NCBI GenBank assembly: GCA_947502595.1
Contig: CANNAM010000002.1
Span: 1-64,000 of the forward strand
Length of the DNA: 64,000 bases
Reading direction: 5' to 3'
From: an uncultured Marinicella sp.
GTDB taxonomy: Bacteria; Pseudomonadota; Gammaproteobacteria; Xanthomonadales; Marinicellaceae
Shown here one piece after another: positions 1 to 8,615 of this stretch. A program made the position numbers and the translations under genes. Numbering within the stretch: the first letter of the stretch is position 1; each line of letters starts with the position of its first letter. A model generated the notes under the pieces. It did not search any database. It saw only the letters and a list, made by a program, of their open reading frames with translations, and was not told the origin of the DNA.

Positions 1-268
1 TGTCTCCGGTTGTTAGTCCTTGTTATTATACAAGCCAGGTACTTTGATACCGTCCTGGGGGCGTTCATCACATCAGGCATCATTTAAGAATAGTAAATCA
101 GATCTTTTGAAGTGATTTAGCTTTGAAAATTGTTAATGCGAGCTGTGAAATCACTAAGAAAGAGAACAAGCGGTGACTAATTATGCTTTTAAGGTGGTTT
201 TAGTAGATTTTATTCGAGTTGCACGGTTGCAGACAGAATCTGCTGATGTGTTTTTGATGTTAATTGAG
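1..268. other. Non-coding stretch at the window edge
   Basis: I see no supported gene here. The only recognisable structure is the REP-like palindrome at 229-247, listed separately. The rest is AT-rich flank of the broken transposase gene. Confidence 0.5.
229..247. repeat. REP-like palindrome, copy 1
   Basis: The 19 bases GCAGACAGAATCTGCTGAT contain the inverted pair GCAGA/TCTGC. The identical 19-mer occurs at 6652-6670. Both copies lie exactly 22 bases beyond the stop codon of a RAYT-type transposase remnant. RAYT enzymes are known to act on REP palindromes near their own gene, so this is probably the cognate REP or part of it (inference). Confidence 0.6.
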
Positions 269-1347
269 CTATTCCAGAGCGGATGCGAGCTTAATTCCAA
301 GGGTCCATTTGCGCTTTGTATTAATTGAATATTCTTTAAGTTGTTCAGCTGTTCCAACCGCTGAAAAAATCGTCAGGAACGATTTTTCACGTTAGCCCCG
401 AAGGGGTAAGTATCAGGGATGATACGAATAAAATCCAATTGATTTAAACCCCTTAAGCTCATCCAGCCAAGCATCAGGGTTTATGCCGATTTCATCAATT
501 AATTTGACTGTTTTTTCTGAGATAAACCCTCGCTTATCATCCCTAATACACCTACCAGTTTCATCGACTAAATCAATGTAACTGGAAAGGTAAAATGGTA
601 GGTCACTGAGATCTTTTCCAAACCCTGATAACCAAGTGCTCTGATTCTCAATGCGTTCTTTAATTGAAGTGAAATCAGAACCCTTTAAATCTTTGGCCAT
701 TGCCGATCTAATCGGGTTCAAATCAACACGCACAGCGGCATAAAGTAACCACTTCTTTTGCTTCGCAAAAACCGTAATCACTTTTTAGCCTATGCTGCCA
801 TGCAAGTTAAAAGGGCTCTTTCATCAAGTAAGGCTTGGCTTTTGAAACGTGATTCCCAAAAATGACCTGTGCATTTATCTTCTTCATTAGCAATGCGAGC
901 AACATACTCATTAATCGCTTTCATGTACCATGATACTGACATCAATCTGTCGCGGTATTCAATGACATATTCTTTAACACGCCGAAGCTCAGCTTCGGTT
1001 TTAATTTCACCTTTCAGATATCGATCACACAATACAGGCAGTGAGTATAAAGAACACCAAGTCATAAGTACCTGAGTGGCGTTCCATTCTTCAGTTGAAT
1101 TAATCTTCAGAACGATATGGAAATGATTCGACATAATGGCATATGAACACACATCTATGGCGAATACAGAAGTGACCTTTTTGATGCGGTCAATGAGCCA
1201 TTGACGTCGATGCTCAAACGACTTACCTGATACCATATCTACACCACATAAGAAGGCTCTTCTTACACATCTAGAGACAATGTGATAATACGGCGTCTCC
1301 TCGACACATATCTGCCTATTCCGGGCTAAAGTCATATGAAATTCCAT
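269..1347 (-). pseudogene. RAYT-type (REP-associated, IS200-like) transposase, disrupted
   Basis: The first part reads as a Y1/HUH transposase: TPYYHIVSRCVRRAFLCG near the N-terminus, the NHFH histidine pair, then GHFWESRFKSQALLDE. The frame stops at 790-792 just after CMAA. The expected continuation VRVDLNPIRSAM resumes in another frame near 739, so about 53 bases have been inserted. A second interruption of about 60 bases, containing two palindromes, follows GFKSIG near 430. The last block (AVGTAEQLKE to ASALE) closes with a stop at 269-271. The coding ends are intact but the gene cannot make a full enzyme. ATG at 1335 is a more likely original start than 1347. A second C-terminal fragment of the same family lies at 6692-7015. 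Confidence 0.85.
364..406. repeat. Double palindrome inserted in the RAYT remnant
   Basis: AAAAATCG at 365-372 pairs with CGATTTTT at 380-387. A second small hairpin follows at about 394-406 (CCCC-gaa-GGGG). Together they sit in the segment that separates GFKSIG from AVGTAEQ in the transposase, so they mark an inserted palindromic element and not ancestral coding sequence. Confidence 0.6.
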
Positions 1348-1420
1348 TTAAAAATATGATTTTGGACTTTCAAGGCAAAATTATCTGTAGCAATTTTCTG
1401 ATGAGTCTGTAAGAATATTC

Positions 1421-1542
1421 CTACGGGATGTATGTCCCTGATTAGTTGTGATTAGTTGCTGATTAGTTGCTCTACGGGATGTATGTCCCTGATTAGTTGC
1501 CTGATTAGTTGTCTGATTAGTTCTGATTAGTTCCCTGATTAG
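1421..1542. repeat. Short tandem and direct repeats around CTGATTAGTT
   Basis: The unit CTGATTAGTT recurs about nine times with variable spacing. A longer unit, TACGGGATGTATGTCCCTGA, occurs at about 1421 and again at about 1473. The array runs into the 3' end of the small lipoprotein gene and supplies its last codons (NQGTNQN). No spacer structure is present, so this is not a CRISPR array. Confidence 0.75.
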
Positions 1543-1753
1543 TTCCACTCAATCCATCGAAATCACCTTGGTATTTCTGATGACAGGTTTCAGCCAGTGA
1601 ATCAATTTTATCAAAGCAAGCTGCTTCATTTTCACACAGGGCTTTCAACATTGAAGCCTGAAGATTTAAAATTTCTTGTTCACTGGCATCGGGTTCAATA
1701 CAACCAGATAAAACCACCATCAGCAAAATGGGAACAAGTGTTTTATACTTCAT
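1517..1753 (-). CDS. Small lipoprotein of unknown function
   Basis: This 78-residue protein begins with a lipoprotein signal peptide (MKYKTLVPILLMVVLSGC), with the lipobox LSGC at about residue 18. A helical, acidic segment with several Cys residues follows (ALCENEAACFDK, ETCHQKYQ). I start it at ATG 1753, because the codon before it is only a weak TTG. The last residues are encoded by the neighbouring tandem repeat, so the original C-terminus may have been lost or extended. It lies just downstream of the DUF885 gene on the same strand. I do not recognise the family. Confidence 0.6.
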   Translation of the reverse strand: MKYKTLVPILLMVVLSGCIEPDASEQEILNLQASMLKALCENEAACFDKIDSLAETCHQKYQGDFDGLSGTNQGTNQN

Positions 1754-1775
1754 CAATTCGAGTATATTTCATGAT

Positions 1776-3497
1776 TTAACTGGGTGTAGTTAAAGCAAAT
1801 ATTTTGTAAAACTCATCAATAGGGATAGGACCCGCTTTCATAATCGTATCCATGAACAGCATTAAATTAAATTGACTGCCAAGACGCTCTTTTTCAGCAT
1901 GCAATAATTTAGTGAATTGGCTTCCTCCTAAAAAGTAGGATGTTAATTGCATCGGCGAACTGATAATTCTTCCCCATAGGCTTTTTGCAAATTGTGGTGC
2001 CAGCAATGAGGTCTCGGTTGAAAATTTCATGACCTGATCTTGACTCCATCCATTGCAATGTACTTGCATTGAGGTGTATGCCCGGTTTGCATTTTCAAGC
2101 CGTTTGCGTAAATGTGCCAAATAGGTCAAGTGATTCTCTTTTTCCCAGCCAGCATCAAGCAGTACTTTTTCGGTGAATGTCGCCCAACCTTCTGTGTAGG
2201 TGCCATAAGGGAATAACAAGCGTATTGGGTGCGCAGTTTCCCTGCTTATTTTAAGCTGCATGTAATGACCCGGAAATAATTCATGGATGACGATCATGCG
2301 ATTGAATGGTTTATTGAATGATGCCCAAAAATCCAGCTGTTCTTGCTTGGGAAGTGTTTCAGGAATGGAAGGTAAGTTCAATGTGGTGATTGGATTAGGG
2401 TCAAAAGGTGGCGCACTGGCTACCCATCCAATCCTTGCTGCAGGACCTGCACTTTCAGGAGCAGTGATGATGCGTAAGGTGTTATTCTTGGGTAATGTTG
2501 CTATTTCATTTTCTTTGATGAATTGTACAGCCGCTTCCGAGAGTTGATTCCAAAATTGAAGATATTCTTCAGCGTTTAACGGCGCATCCTTTTCCATGTC
2601 AGCCAGTGCCTTTGCAGTAAGCTCATGGTAATTATCGGGAATGGGTTCATTAGGGTAGGTCGCTTGTAAATACGTTTTTGATACCTCTCCCATCAAAGTC
2701 CTGACAATTTCTATTTCTTCCAATGCCATTTGAGCAAGCGCTTCAGGAGTCAAGTCGCTGTCAGTGTAGAGTTTAAGTCTTCTGGCATATTCGTCGTAAC
2801 CAATGATTTTCTTTGGCTTTAAGACATTTTCACTGAGTGCACCTTTTGCATATGAATGTAACGCATCCAAACGATTGATTACATTTTCAAGTTTCAAGTT
2901 ATAGTCTTGACAACTTATAGTTGAGAATTCAGCTTTAAGAGATTGACTCAATTTATTTTTGTAAAACGCTAAAGAATTATCCAGACTTTTGATGCCTTTT
3001 GATAAATCATCTTCGGCAACCTTTATGAGGTTGTTTTTTGCTGCATGACTGAGTTCTGATACCTGGTCTAACCGTTGACAAATCAAATCGTGTTTTTCAG
3101 GTGTTATTAAATAATCTACTTTTAGTATTGGATCGATGGCACCAGCAATCAGTTTTGTGTACATCAGCAGAGAGCTTTTGTGCAATGACAATTTTTTCCA
3201 TTGATCTATTTCTGACAGAACTTGAACACGCAATAATCGAGCATCAATATTATCAATTTCAGCGACTGTTTTTGAAAGCTTTAATAAAACCTGTTCATTG
3301 AAGCTAAGCCATTTTTCAATGTTGTTTTGGGAAAAATTTTCAAATTGAAAAATGGAAGCATGCATTCCTCTTGACAGTGATTTTGATGGATAGAAACTCT
3401 TCCATTCAGTGATGTATGTCTCATCAAGACCATGCGACCATGTTGTGGTGTGCAGAAAACAGAGTAGTGCAAAGAGTATTTTTTTTAAGGATTTCAT
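1776..3497 (-). CDS. DUF885 family protein, metallopeptidase-like, exported
   Basis: The 573-residue protein has a cleavable signal peptide (about residues 1-21) and a C-terminal half typical of DUF885: a segment IIVIHELFPGHYMQ-like at about residue 405, TEGWA about 30 residues later, then a long helical tail. The HELFPGH segment matches the family motif HExxPGH, which is thought to bind zinc and resembles M3/M32-type peptidases. A role in periplasmic peptide hydrolysis is inferred from the family. The gene is followed by the small lipoprotein on the same strand with a gap of about 20 bases. Its own start has only a weak ribosome-binding site. Confidence 0.85.
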   Translation of the reverse strand: MKSLKKILFALLCFLHTTTWSHGLDETYITEWKSFYPSKSLSRGMHASIFQFENFSQNNIEKWLSFNEQVLLKLSKTVAEIDNIDARLLRVQVLSEIDQWKKLSLHKSSLLMYTKLIAGAIDPILKVDYLITPEKHDLICQRLDQVSELSHAAKNNLIKVAEDDLSKGIKSLDNSLAFYKNKLSQSLKAEFSTISCQDYNLKLENVINRLDALHSYAKGALSENVLKPKKIIGYDEYARRLKLYTDSDLTPEALAQMALEEIEIVRTLMGEVSKTYLQATYPNEPIPDNYHELTAKALADMEKDAPLNAEEYLQFWNQLSEAAVQFIKENEIATLPKNNTLRIITAPESAGPAARIGWVASAPPFDPNPITTLNLPSIPETLPKQEQLDFWASFNKPFNRMIVIHELFPGHYMQLKISRETAHPIRLLFPYGTYTEGWATFTEKVLLDAGWEKENHLTYLAHLRKRLENANRAYTSMQVHCNGWSQDQVMKFSTETSLLAPQFAKSLWGRIISSPMQLTSYFLGGSQFTKLLHAEKERLGSQFNLMLFMDTIMKAGPIPIDEFYKIFALTTPS

Positions 3498-3583
3498 TGT
3501 TCACATAATTTCAATTATCTTTGAGAGTGGCTTAACTTCAACAGTGCGTTCACAGTCATGGTTGGAAACAAATCATTGCTTGG

Positions 3584-4972
3584 TTATTCAAAGCCATTGA
3601 TAAAGATTAAATCTACATTGGCTTCAAAAGCACCGATGTCTCGTAGGGTATTTTCTATTGGGAAGCCACGTTGGTCTAGGGTGGTGGCGGTCATAACATC
3701 GGCAGCATCTAAGGCTTCACTGCCCACCAGCAAGGCATGTGTCAGAACACAGCTGCCATCTGCCAACGGTATCACACAACCATTGTCTTCAAGGTTAGCT
3801 ATGGTAGATGTTGTGAGGTTATTGTCCATGGTTAGCAGACAGTTTTGGTTGTCTTGGTCCGATATGTTATGACTGCCTGCAAAGGATGGTTGATTGCTCG
3901 AGCCAGTGGATATAAAACAGTCTGCACCATTGGCAAAGAATGAAGTGTTACCACTGAATAAAGAGTTATTGACGGTGGTCAGAAAACTTGAACTGTTTAA
4001 TGCACCGCCTAATTGTCCACTGGAATTGTCAATAAAGGTGCTGTTGTTGATGCTGCTGAGTACTTCTCCATTGCTGATGGCGCCACCATAGCTGGCAGAA
4101 CTGTTACCTGAAAAAGTGGTATTTACAATTTGATTGAGCATTTCATTGGTGTAAATCGCGCCTCCACTTGAATCGGCATGGTTACTGATAAAACTGCTGT
4201 CCTCAATTAAAGTGATCACACCTCTGCTGTAAATTGCACCACCTTCTCGGTCTGTGGTGTTATTGTCTAAAAACAGGCTGTTTTTTATCAGTGGAATGCT
4301 GGTATTGAAACTAGTATAAATGGCGCCTCCACTGCGGCTGGCTACATTGTTAACAAAGATACTGTTGGTGATAAAGCTGATGGTATCAAGGTTAAAAATA
4401 GCCGCCCCAAAATGAGATTTACCCGAACTGATGACAGTGTTTTCAAGCGACAAAACCCCATCATTCCAAATGGTGCCCCCAAAAAACTTATCAACGATGT
4501 CATTGCCATCAGTACAACCATGGCTCAAGATGATGTTTTCAAGACTCAGGCTACCAGCACCTTCAATTCTAATCAACCTAAATTCAGAAGCATCTGCGGT
4601 GTCATCACCGTTACAAAGCAGATTTTCATCTCTTTGTAGCATATGCCCCATGCCATTGAGAATAATGGTTGACGTAACATAAGGCAAACCGGTGTTGCCG
4701 TGATTTACATTAGCAGTCTCTGCAGCAACCGCCAGCGTTACATCTTGGGATAATTCAATGGTATCGGCACCATTTCCTGCCACACATTCGCCTGGTGTTG
4801 CACCTGATGCGGTGTCGGTATTTGCAGCAATTATGGCTTCAACAATTGTACAAACCCCATCATCTGCCACCATGCCATCGCTGCCATCAACGACAACAGT
4901 CGCTGCTTGGGTGATGTTGATGCTCATAAAGCAAGTGAGTATAAACAGTTTGTTATTTAAAATATTTTTCAT
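3584..4972 (-). CDS. Exported beta-helix (polymorphic-OMP-like) protein with C-terminal LIFINGFE tail
   Basis: I start at ATG 4972, which follows a strong GGGGGA ribosome-binding site and gives a clean signal peptide of 23 residues. The mature part begins with a motif common in such proteins (CTIVEAIIAAN), followed by many short repeats containing GGAIYS or GGAIYT, FxxN and NS, as in right-handed parallel beta-helix and Pmp-like surface proteins. A repeat-free end segment (LDQRGFPI...RDIGAFEAN) closes the helix. The last eight residues, LIFINGFE, match tails on unrelated exported proteins in this window. Function is unknown. Surface exposure is inferred from the fold. Confidence 0.8.
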   Translation of the reverse strand: MKNILNNKLFILTCFMSINITQAATVVVDGSDGMVADDGVCTIVEAIIAANTDTASGATPGECVAGNGADTIELSQDVTLAVAAETANVNHGNTGLPYVTSTIILNGMGHMLQRDENLLCNGDDTADASEFRLIRIEGAGSLSLENIILSHGCTDGNDIVDKFFGGTIWNDGVLSLENTVISSGKSHFGAAIFNLDTISFITNSIFVNNVASRSGGAIYTSFNTSIPLIKNSLFLDNNTTDREGGAIYSRGVITLIEDSSFISNHADSSGGAIYTNEMLNQIVNTTFSGNSSASYGGAISNGEVLSSINNSTFIDNSSGQLGGALNSSSFLTTVNNSLFSGNTSFFANGADCFISTGSSNQPSFAGSHNISDQDNQNCLLTMDNNLTTSTIANLEDNGCVIPLADGSCVLTHALLVGSEALDAADVMTATTLDQRGFPIENTLRDIGAFEANVDLIFINGFE

Positions 4973-5302
4973 ATTCCCCCATAATAGATGTATTTTGTAG
5001 AAATTATAATTCACAAGATATAAATCTTAAAGCCTGTGTATAAAAAGTATGTTCTGACTATAGTTGATTGTCGAGACGGTGACAGTTTCTAGTTTTAACT
5101 CTTTTGTAAATGATGCGTATTTTCTTGTCATTTTGGACCATAATTAGTTATTAATAACTGTCCAGTTTATTAAGGGAGTTCAGACATTTTTTAGTCTGAA
5201 TTGTTTTGCCTTATATGAGTATTTAAAACCACAGTCGATTTATCAATCGCTGATTGCTTATCTATGTTCAATTGGGTTTAAATAATATTTTATCTTTTTC
5301 AT
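4973..5302. other. AT-rich intergenic region with one hairpin
   Basis: I see no gene here. TTCAGAC at 5179-5185 pairs with GTCTGAA at 5194-5200 across an AT-rich loop. It lies about 100 bases beyond the end of the M19 gene and could help end its transcript, but no clear U-tract follows on that strand. Confidence 0.4.
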
Positions 5303-6406
5303 TTACCAAGATTCTTTAAACAACCGAACGAAATTAACACCTAATATTTTATCAATTGAAGCTGGTGATAAACCACGACGTTTCAATTCATCAGCGATAC
5401 TTGACATTTTGTGAGGGCCATTCAAACCAACTACATAGGGAGGAGGCCCTTCCCCTGGCGCAGCAACACCAGTCTCTTTACGCATGGCGTTAATTTCATT
5501 CCACATTGCCATGTTTTCAGGGCCAGTATCAAAGCCCAAAACAGGCGTATCACTGCCTATTCCAACATGCTCTACACCACAAACATTAATCGCATGTAAA
5601 ATATGCGTCATAAAAGCATCAAGAGATTGTTGTTCAAGGTCTGGTGTAAGATAACTCATCTCATAGATGCCAACCACACCCCCTTGGTTAGCGATGGCTT
5701 TAAGCAGAGAGTCGCTTTTATTCCGTTGGTGAGGGTTCACTGTGTAACAACCTGTATGTGTCATCCCGACAGGCCTTTTGTTAACTTTTAATACGTCCCA
5801 TGCAGTTTGTTCATGCGCATGAGATAAATCCACCAGCACATCTGAATCTTGCATCATTTCAACCGCATCTTCACCTAATTGGGTCAAGCCAAATGGCGGT
5901 TTTTTTGTCATGACACCAGCGCCAAAAACATTGCTGATGTTATAACCAGGTTGCATAATTCGCACACCACGCTCTGCAAAATGTTGGATGTTTTTTAAAT
6001 CATCAACCAGCATGGTGGCAGTTTCAAATGAATAAATGATACCAGTTCTTCCTGTATTGTATGCAATCATTAAGTCATCAAATGAATTGACATGCATGAG
6101 TTCTTTAGGATTGGCTGCGTAAATAGAAGGCAGAGAATCTAAGATTTCATTGCATTCATCGAAAGTGCTTTTGCTACCGCCTAATGATAATTTGAAAGCA
6201 GTTAAACCCGTTTCATGCAATTGAGATTTTGTGATTTCATCGAATGGATCACCAAACTCGGAGGTTATGACCATGTTGCCATTGATAACCATCTTTGGAG
6301 TCTGATGTAATGGGCTTTTTGGCATACATGAAGCCAAACTTAAACCGCCTAATGTTGCACAGCCAAGTAATCCACTTTTTAATAACTTTCTTCTATTGAT
6401 AGGCAT
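5303..6406 (-). CDS. M19 (renal dipeptidase) family protein, Tat-type lipoprotein, lacking the HxD motif
   Basis: The N-terminus has a twin-arginine signal (RRKLLKSG) and a lipobox-like LASC, so the protein is probably exported folded and lipidated. The core matches membrane dipeptidases: the bridging-glutamate region (IYSFETATML), DLSHAHE, GMTHTGC and GIGSDTPV. The family normally has an N-terminal H-x-D that binds the first zinc. Here the aligned segment reads VINGNMVITSEFGD, with neither residue in place. At 367 residues it has the usual length, so this is not a truncation. It may be a single-metal enzyme or a non-catalytic relative. Confidence 0.8.
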   Translation of the reverse strand: MPINRRKLLKSGLLGCATLGGLSLASCMPKSPLHQTPKMVINGNMVITSEFGDPFDEITKSQLHETGLTAFKLSLGGSKSTFDECNEILDSLPSIYAANPKELMHVNSFDDLMIAYNTGRTGIIYSFETATMLVDDLKNIQHFAERGVRIMQPGYNISNVFGAGVMTKKPPFGLTQLGEDAVEMMQDSDVLVDLSHAHEQTAWDVLKVNKRPVGMTHTGCYTVNPHQRNKSDSLLKAIANQGGVVGIYEMSYLTPDLEQQSLDAFMTHILHAINVCGVEHVGIGSDTPVLGFDTGPENMAMWNEINAMRKETGVAAPGEGPPPYVVGLNGPHKMSSIADELKRRGLSPASIDKILGVNFVRLFKESW

Positions 6407-6651
6407 AACTTTAATTTGTGAGTTGACATTTAAAAGTATTAACGAATTTTATTTTATTTAAGTTATTAATAATTTTAATTATTATCTATAAATGGGACAC
6501 ACACTTTTCAAAGATTCCAGCTTGAGTTTTCATATTGACTTTTTGTTTTAGTTGTTTAGAAATGCTGGATGATGTATTAACGAATTTGGTTTGTTGATGA
6601 TTTAGATTGATATTCAGCGGTTTTACTTGATTGTAAACGACTTGGGTGGCT

Positions 6652-6670
6652 GCAGACAGAATCTGCTGAT
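6652..6670. repeat. REP-like palindrome, copy 2
   Basis: This is the same 19-mer as at 229-247, again exactly 22 bases beyond the stop codon of a RAYT-type transposase fragment. The flanking bases differ between copies, so the conserved part is the palindrome itself. Confidence 0.6.
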
Positions 6671-6691
6671 ATGGCCTTGGTGGTTATTTAG

Positions 6692-7015
6692 CTATTCCAA
6701 AGCTGGAATAAGCTTTAATCCTACACTGAATTTCTTGCCAGCTTGTTTACTGAAATCTTTCAGTTGATTAACAGTTCCAACCGCTGTTATTCCGATAGAT
6801 TTAAAGCCATTTAATTCAACCAAACAAGTATCAGGATTCAAATTCAAACGTTCCAGAATCGGTGATAACTCAGCTGGCATAAACCCGCGTTTATGAGCCA
6901 AAATAACTCGCCCGGTTAAATCCACCAAATCAAGGTAAGCGGATAAGGAATAAGGCAAATCATCCTCACCTTTGCCAAATGCCAAAAGCAAGGTAGATAC
7001 TCTGTATAACATCAA
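6692..7015 (-). pseudogene. C-terminal fragment of a RAYT-type transposase
   Basis: The fragment aligns residue for residue with the C-terminal third of the remnant at 269-1347: STLLLAFGKGEDDLPYSLSA, LDLVDLTGR, HKRGF, NPDTCLVELNGFKSIG, then AVGTVNQLKDFSKQ and PALE. It has no HUH domain and no credible start. The missing 5' part ends near the IS110-family element, and no matching N-terminal half is found on the far side of it, so the loss is more than a simple insertion. It preserves the undisrupted GFKSIGITAVGT junction, which shows what the other copy lost. Confidence 0.8.
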
Positions 7016-7046
7016 GCACCATTTTGATTTTTCGCATTAATTTCAA

Positions 7047-8036
7047 TCAAGTTGAACTAACTCGGTAAAACCTTTGTGAACCAAAGTTGCTGTTTTGTTT
7101 GCACATGGAATGAATACACATCAATAGCTTCCGCATGATGGCACATATGGCTTGTTTTTTTGCCAAGTGATTGTCGTTAATCAGGTGCTGATAGTACGCA
7201 GAGACATTGATGTTATGGTGCGCCATCCTCAATGCAGTCATGTACAGTGCATCTCTGATGTATTTGTTACCAGTTTTGCTGATTCTTGATTTTCTGTTGA
7301 TTGAAGATCCAGACTGCACAATGGTTGGGTTCAAACCCGCATGAGCAACCAGTTGTTTGGATGTCATGTTGGGGTCTAACAGCGCCAGTTCGCCTATGAG
7401 TTTGATTGCTGTTTTATCTGCGATGCCATTGATGGCAATCAATCGTTCATACATGGCTTTGGCAACATCACAATCTGAGATGATTTGAATGGTGTGATTA
7501 ACCAGTTGATCAATTTGTTCTTTCAATTGCTTTAAACTTTGATTCATGTTTTCAATGATGAACTCAGGTGTGAAGTCTGTGGATTGATAAGCATGAAGCT
7601 GATTTTTAAGTTTGGTTTGTGCTTTGATTTGTTGGCTCAAGTGCCTGCTACAGCTGCGTATGGCAAACAAAGCCTCCTCTGGAGCCTGCCACTCTTCAAA
7701 CTCCATTCTTAAAGTGAATTGAGCCAATAAATAGGCATCAGTTTGGTCGGTTTTAGACTTTTGCATTAATACTTTAGAGAAGTTATGAGCAACCCTCGGG
7801 TTAATCACCATCAGCTTTATTTTAGGCTGTTTGTCCAGTGCCAATGCCAAGTCCAAATGATAATGACCTGTCGTTTCAAGGCAGACATGAGACACCTTGC
7901 GTTTTGACAAACACTTGATGAACTTTTTGTGACCAGCTGAATCGTTTTCAAACTGTAGACTCTGAGAATCCTTACCATTCAAAACAATCACAACATCAAA
8001 AGTATTTTTACTTACATCGACACCACAAACATTCAT
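7047..8036 (-). CDS. IS110-family transposase (DEDD recombinase)
   Basis: This 329-residue protein has the N-terminal RuvC-like DEDD domain: GVDVSKNTFDV, LETTGHYH and KSKTDQTDAYLLA supply the acidic residues. A central coiled segment follows, then the C-terminal Tnp20 domain with LIAINGI, HAGLNP and the serine-containing block SGSSINRKSRISKTGN. I start at ATG 8036 behind GGAG, giving MNVCGVD; starting further upstream would add only MVILEFV. Both domains look intact, so the element may be active. IS110 enzymes use a bridge RNA to choose their target. Confidence 0.92.
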   Translation of the reverse strand: MNVCGVDVSKNTFDVVIVLNGKDSQSLQFENDSAGHKKFIKCLSKRKVSHVCLETTGHYHLDLALALDKQPKIKLMVINPRVAHNFSKVLMQKSKTDQTDAYLLAQFTLRMEFEEWQAPEEALFAIRSCSRHLSQQIKAQTKLKNQLHAYQSTDFTPEFIIENMNQSLKQLKEQIDQLVNHTIQIISDCDVAKAMYERLIAINGIADKTAIKLIGELALLDPNMTSKQLVAHAGLNPTIVQSGSSINRKSRISKTGNKYIRDALYMTALRMAHHNINVSAYYQHLINDNHLAKKQAICAIMRKLLMCIHSMCKQNSNFGSQRFYRVSST

Positions 8037-8059
8037 AACAAACTCCAAAATTACCAATC

Positions 8060-8255
8060 ATTCACTTATAATAAATATCAGGTTTCCCGACCCTGTCACC
8101 TTGCTAATCGACCTTGTAGATTCAGGCTCAGGAACTTGTTCGAGGCCTCGGATACTCCACGATTTGGACAAAGAGGGCGGGAGGCCTATCTACGTACAAG
8201 CTCACAATTGTGGCTTAAGGTTGGGGCGACCTTCCCGACATTTCCCTAATAATAC
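8060..8255 (-). ncRNA. Candidate bridge RNA region of the IS110-family element
   Basis: This non-coding segment lies upstream of the transposase start and is richer in GC and in inverted repeats than its surroundings. CGAGGCCTCG at 8141-8150 is a perfect palindrome, and TTCCCGAC occurs in direct repeat at 8084-8091 and 8232-8239. In characterised IS110-group elements the upstream end is transcribed into a bridge RNA with target-binding and donor-binding loops. Position, size and structure fit, but I have not folded it or matched loops to flanks. The boundaries are approximate. Confidence 0.5.
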
Positions 8256-8319
8256 AACCAAACCAGATTAGTTATATTAATTTGGTGATTGAATTATTTA
8301 AAGAATGGGTAGCATACAA

Positions 8320-8346
8320 GGTTGGGCTAAGCTCCGCGCAGCCCAA
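8320..8346. repeat. GTTGGGC...GCCCAAC palindromic repeat
   Basis: GGTTGGGCT and AGCCCAAC form an inverted repeat around a CG-rich centre. Related copies are at 8456-8486 and 13370-13400. Similar GTTGGGCTTCGC-type repeats are scattered through many proteobacterial genomes. Confidence 0.6.
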
Positions 8347-8455
8347 CATCAAACCTTCAGTCACACCAAAATATTCAATAAAAAAAACAGCTATAAAATT
8401 TAAGAAATATAGATCTCTTTCGAAATAAACAGCATCATCAAATCAACCACCTATT

Positions 8456-8486
8456 GTTGGGCTTCGCAAGCTCAGCGCCAACCTAC
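8456..8486. repeat. GTTGGGC palindromic repeat, variant copy
   Basis: It starts GTTGGGCTTCGC and ends GCCAACCTAC, matching the copy at 13370-13400 at both ends with a variant centre. Confidence 0.6.
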
Positions 8487-8589
8487 ATTTTTTAAAATAT
8501 TCGCCGAAATTTTGGTTATTGGATAATTGGCTTCCATAGCCCCAATGACCAGCCCAATAAACCACTACCGCTTGTAAAGAGAGTCTTTT

Positions 8590-8615
8590 CATCATGAAAG
8601 CATACTTTCATGATG
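8590..8615. repeat. Perfect 11-bp inverted repeat (hairpin)
   Basis: CATCATGAAAG at 8590-8600 pairs perfectly with CTTTCATGATG at 8605-8615 around a four-base loop, CATA. It lies about 200 bases upstream of trxC and has no U-tract, so it is more likely an operator or mobile palindrome than a terminator. Confidence 0.6.

Larger units (their letters stand above)
7016..8255 (-). mobile_element. IS110-family insertion sequence (ends approximate)
   Basis: The element comprises a DEDD-type transposase gene (7047-8036) and about 200 bases of GC-richer, structured non-coding DNA upstream of it. The downstream non-coding part is only about 30 bases before the RAYT fragment begins. A long upstream and short downstream non-coding end is the arrangement known for the IS110 subgroup, unlike IS1111. 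These elements lack clear terminal inverted repeats, so the exact ends cannot be set from one copy. Confidence 0.7.

Noticed and set aside
1421-1542. Short repeats considered as a CRISPR or att site
   Set aside because: Units are about 10 bases with irregular spacing and no spacers, and there is no integrase or cas gene nearby.
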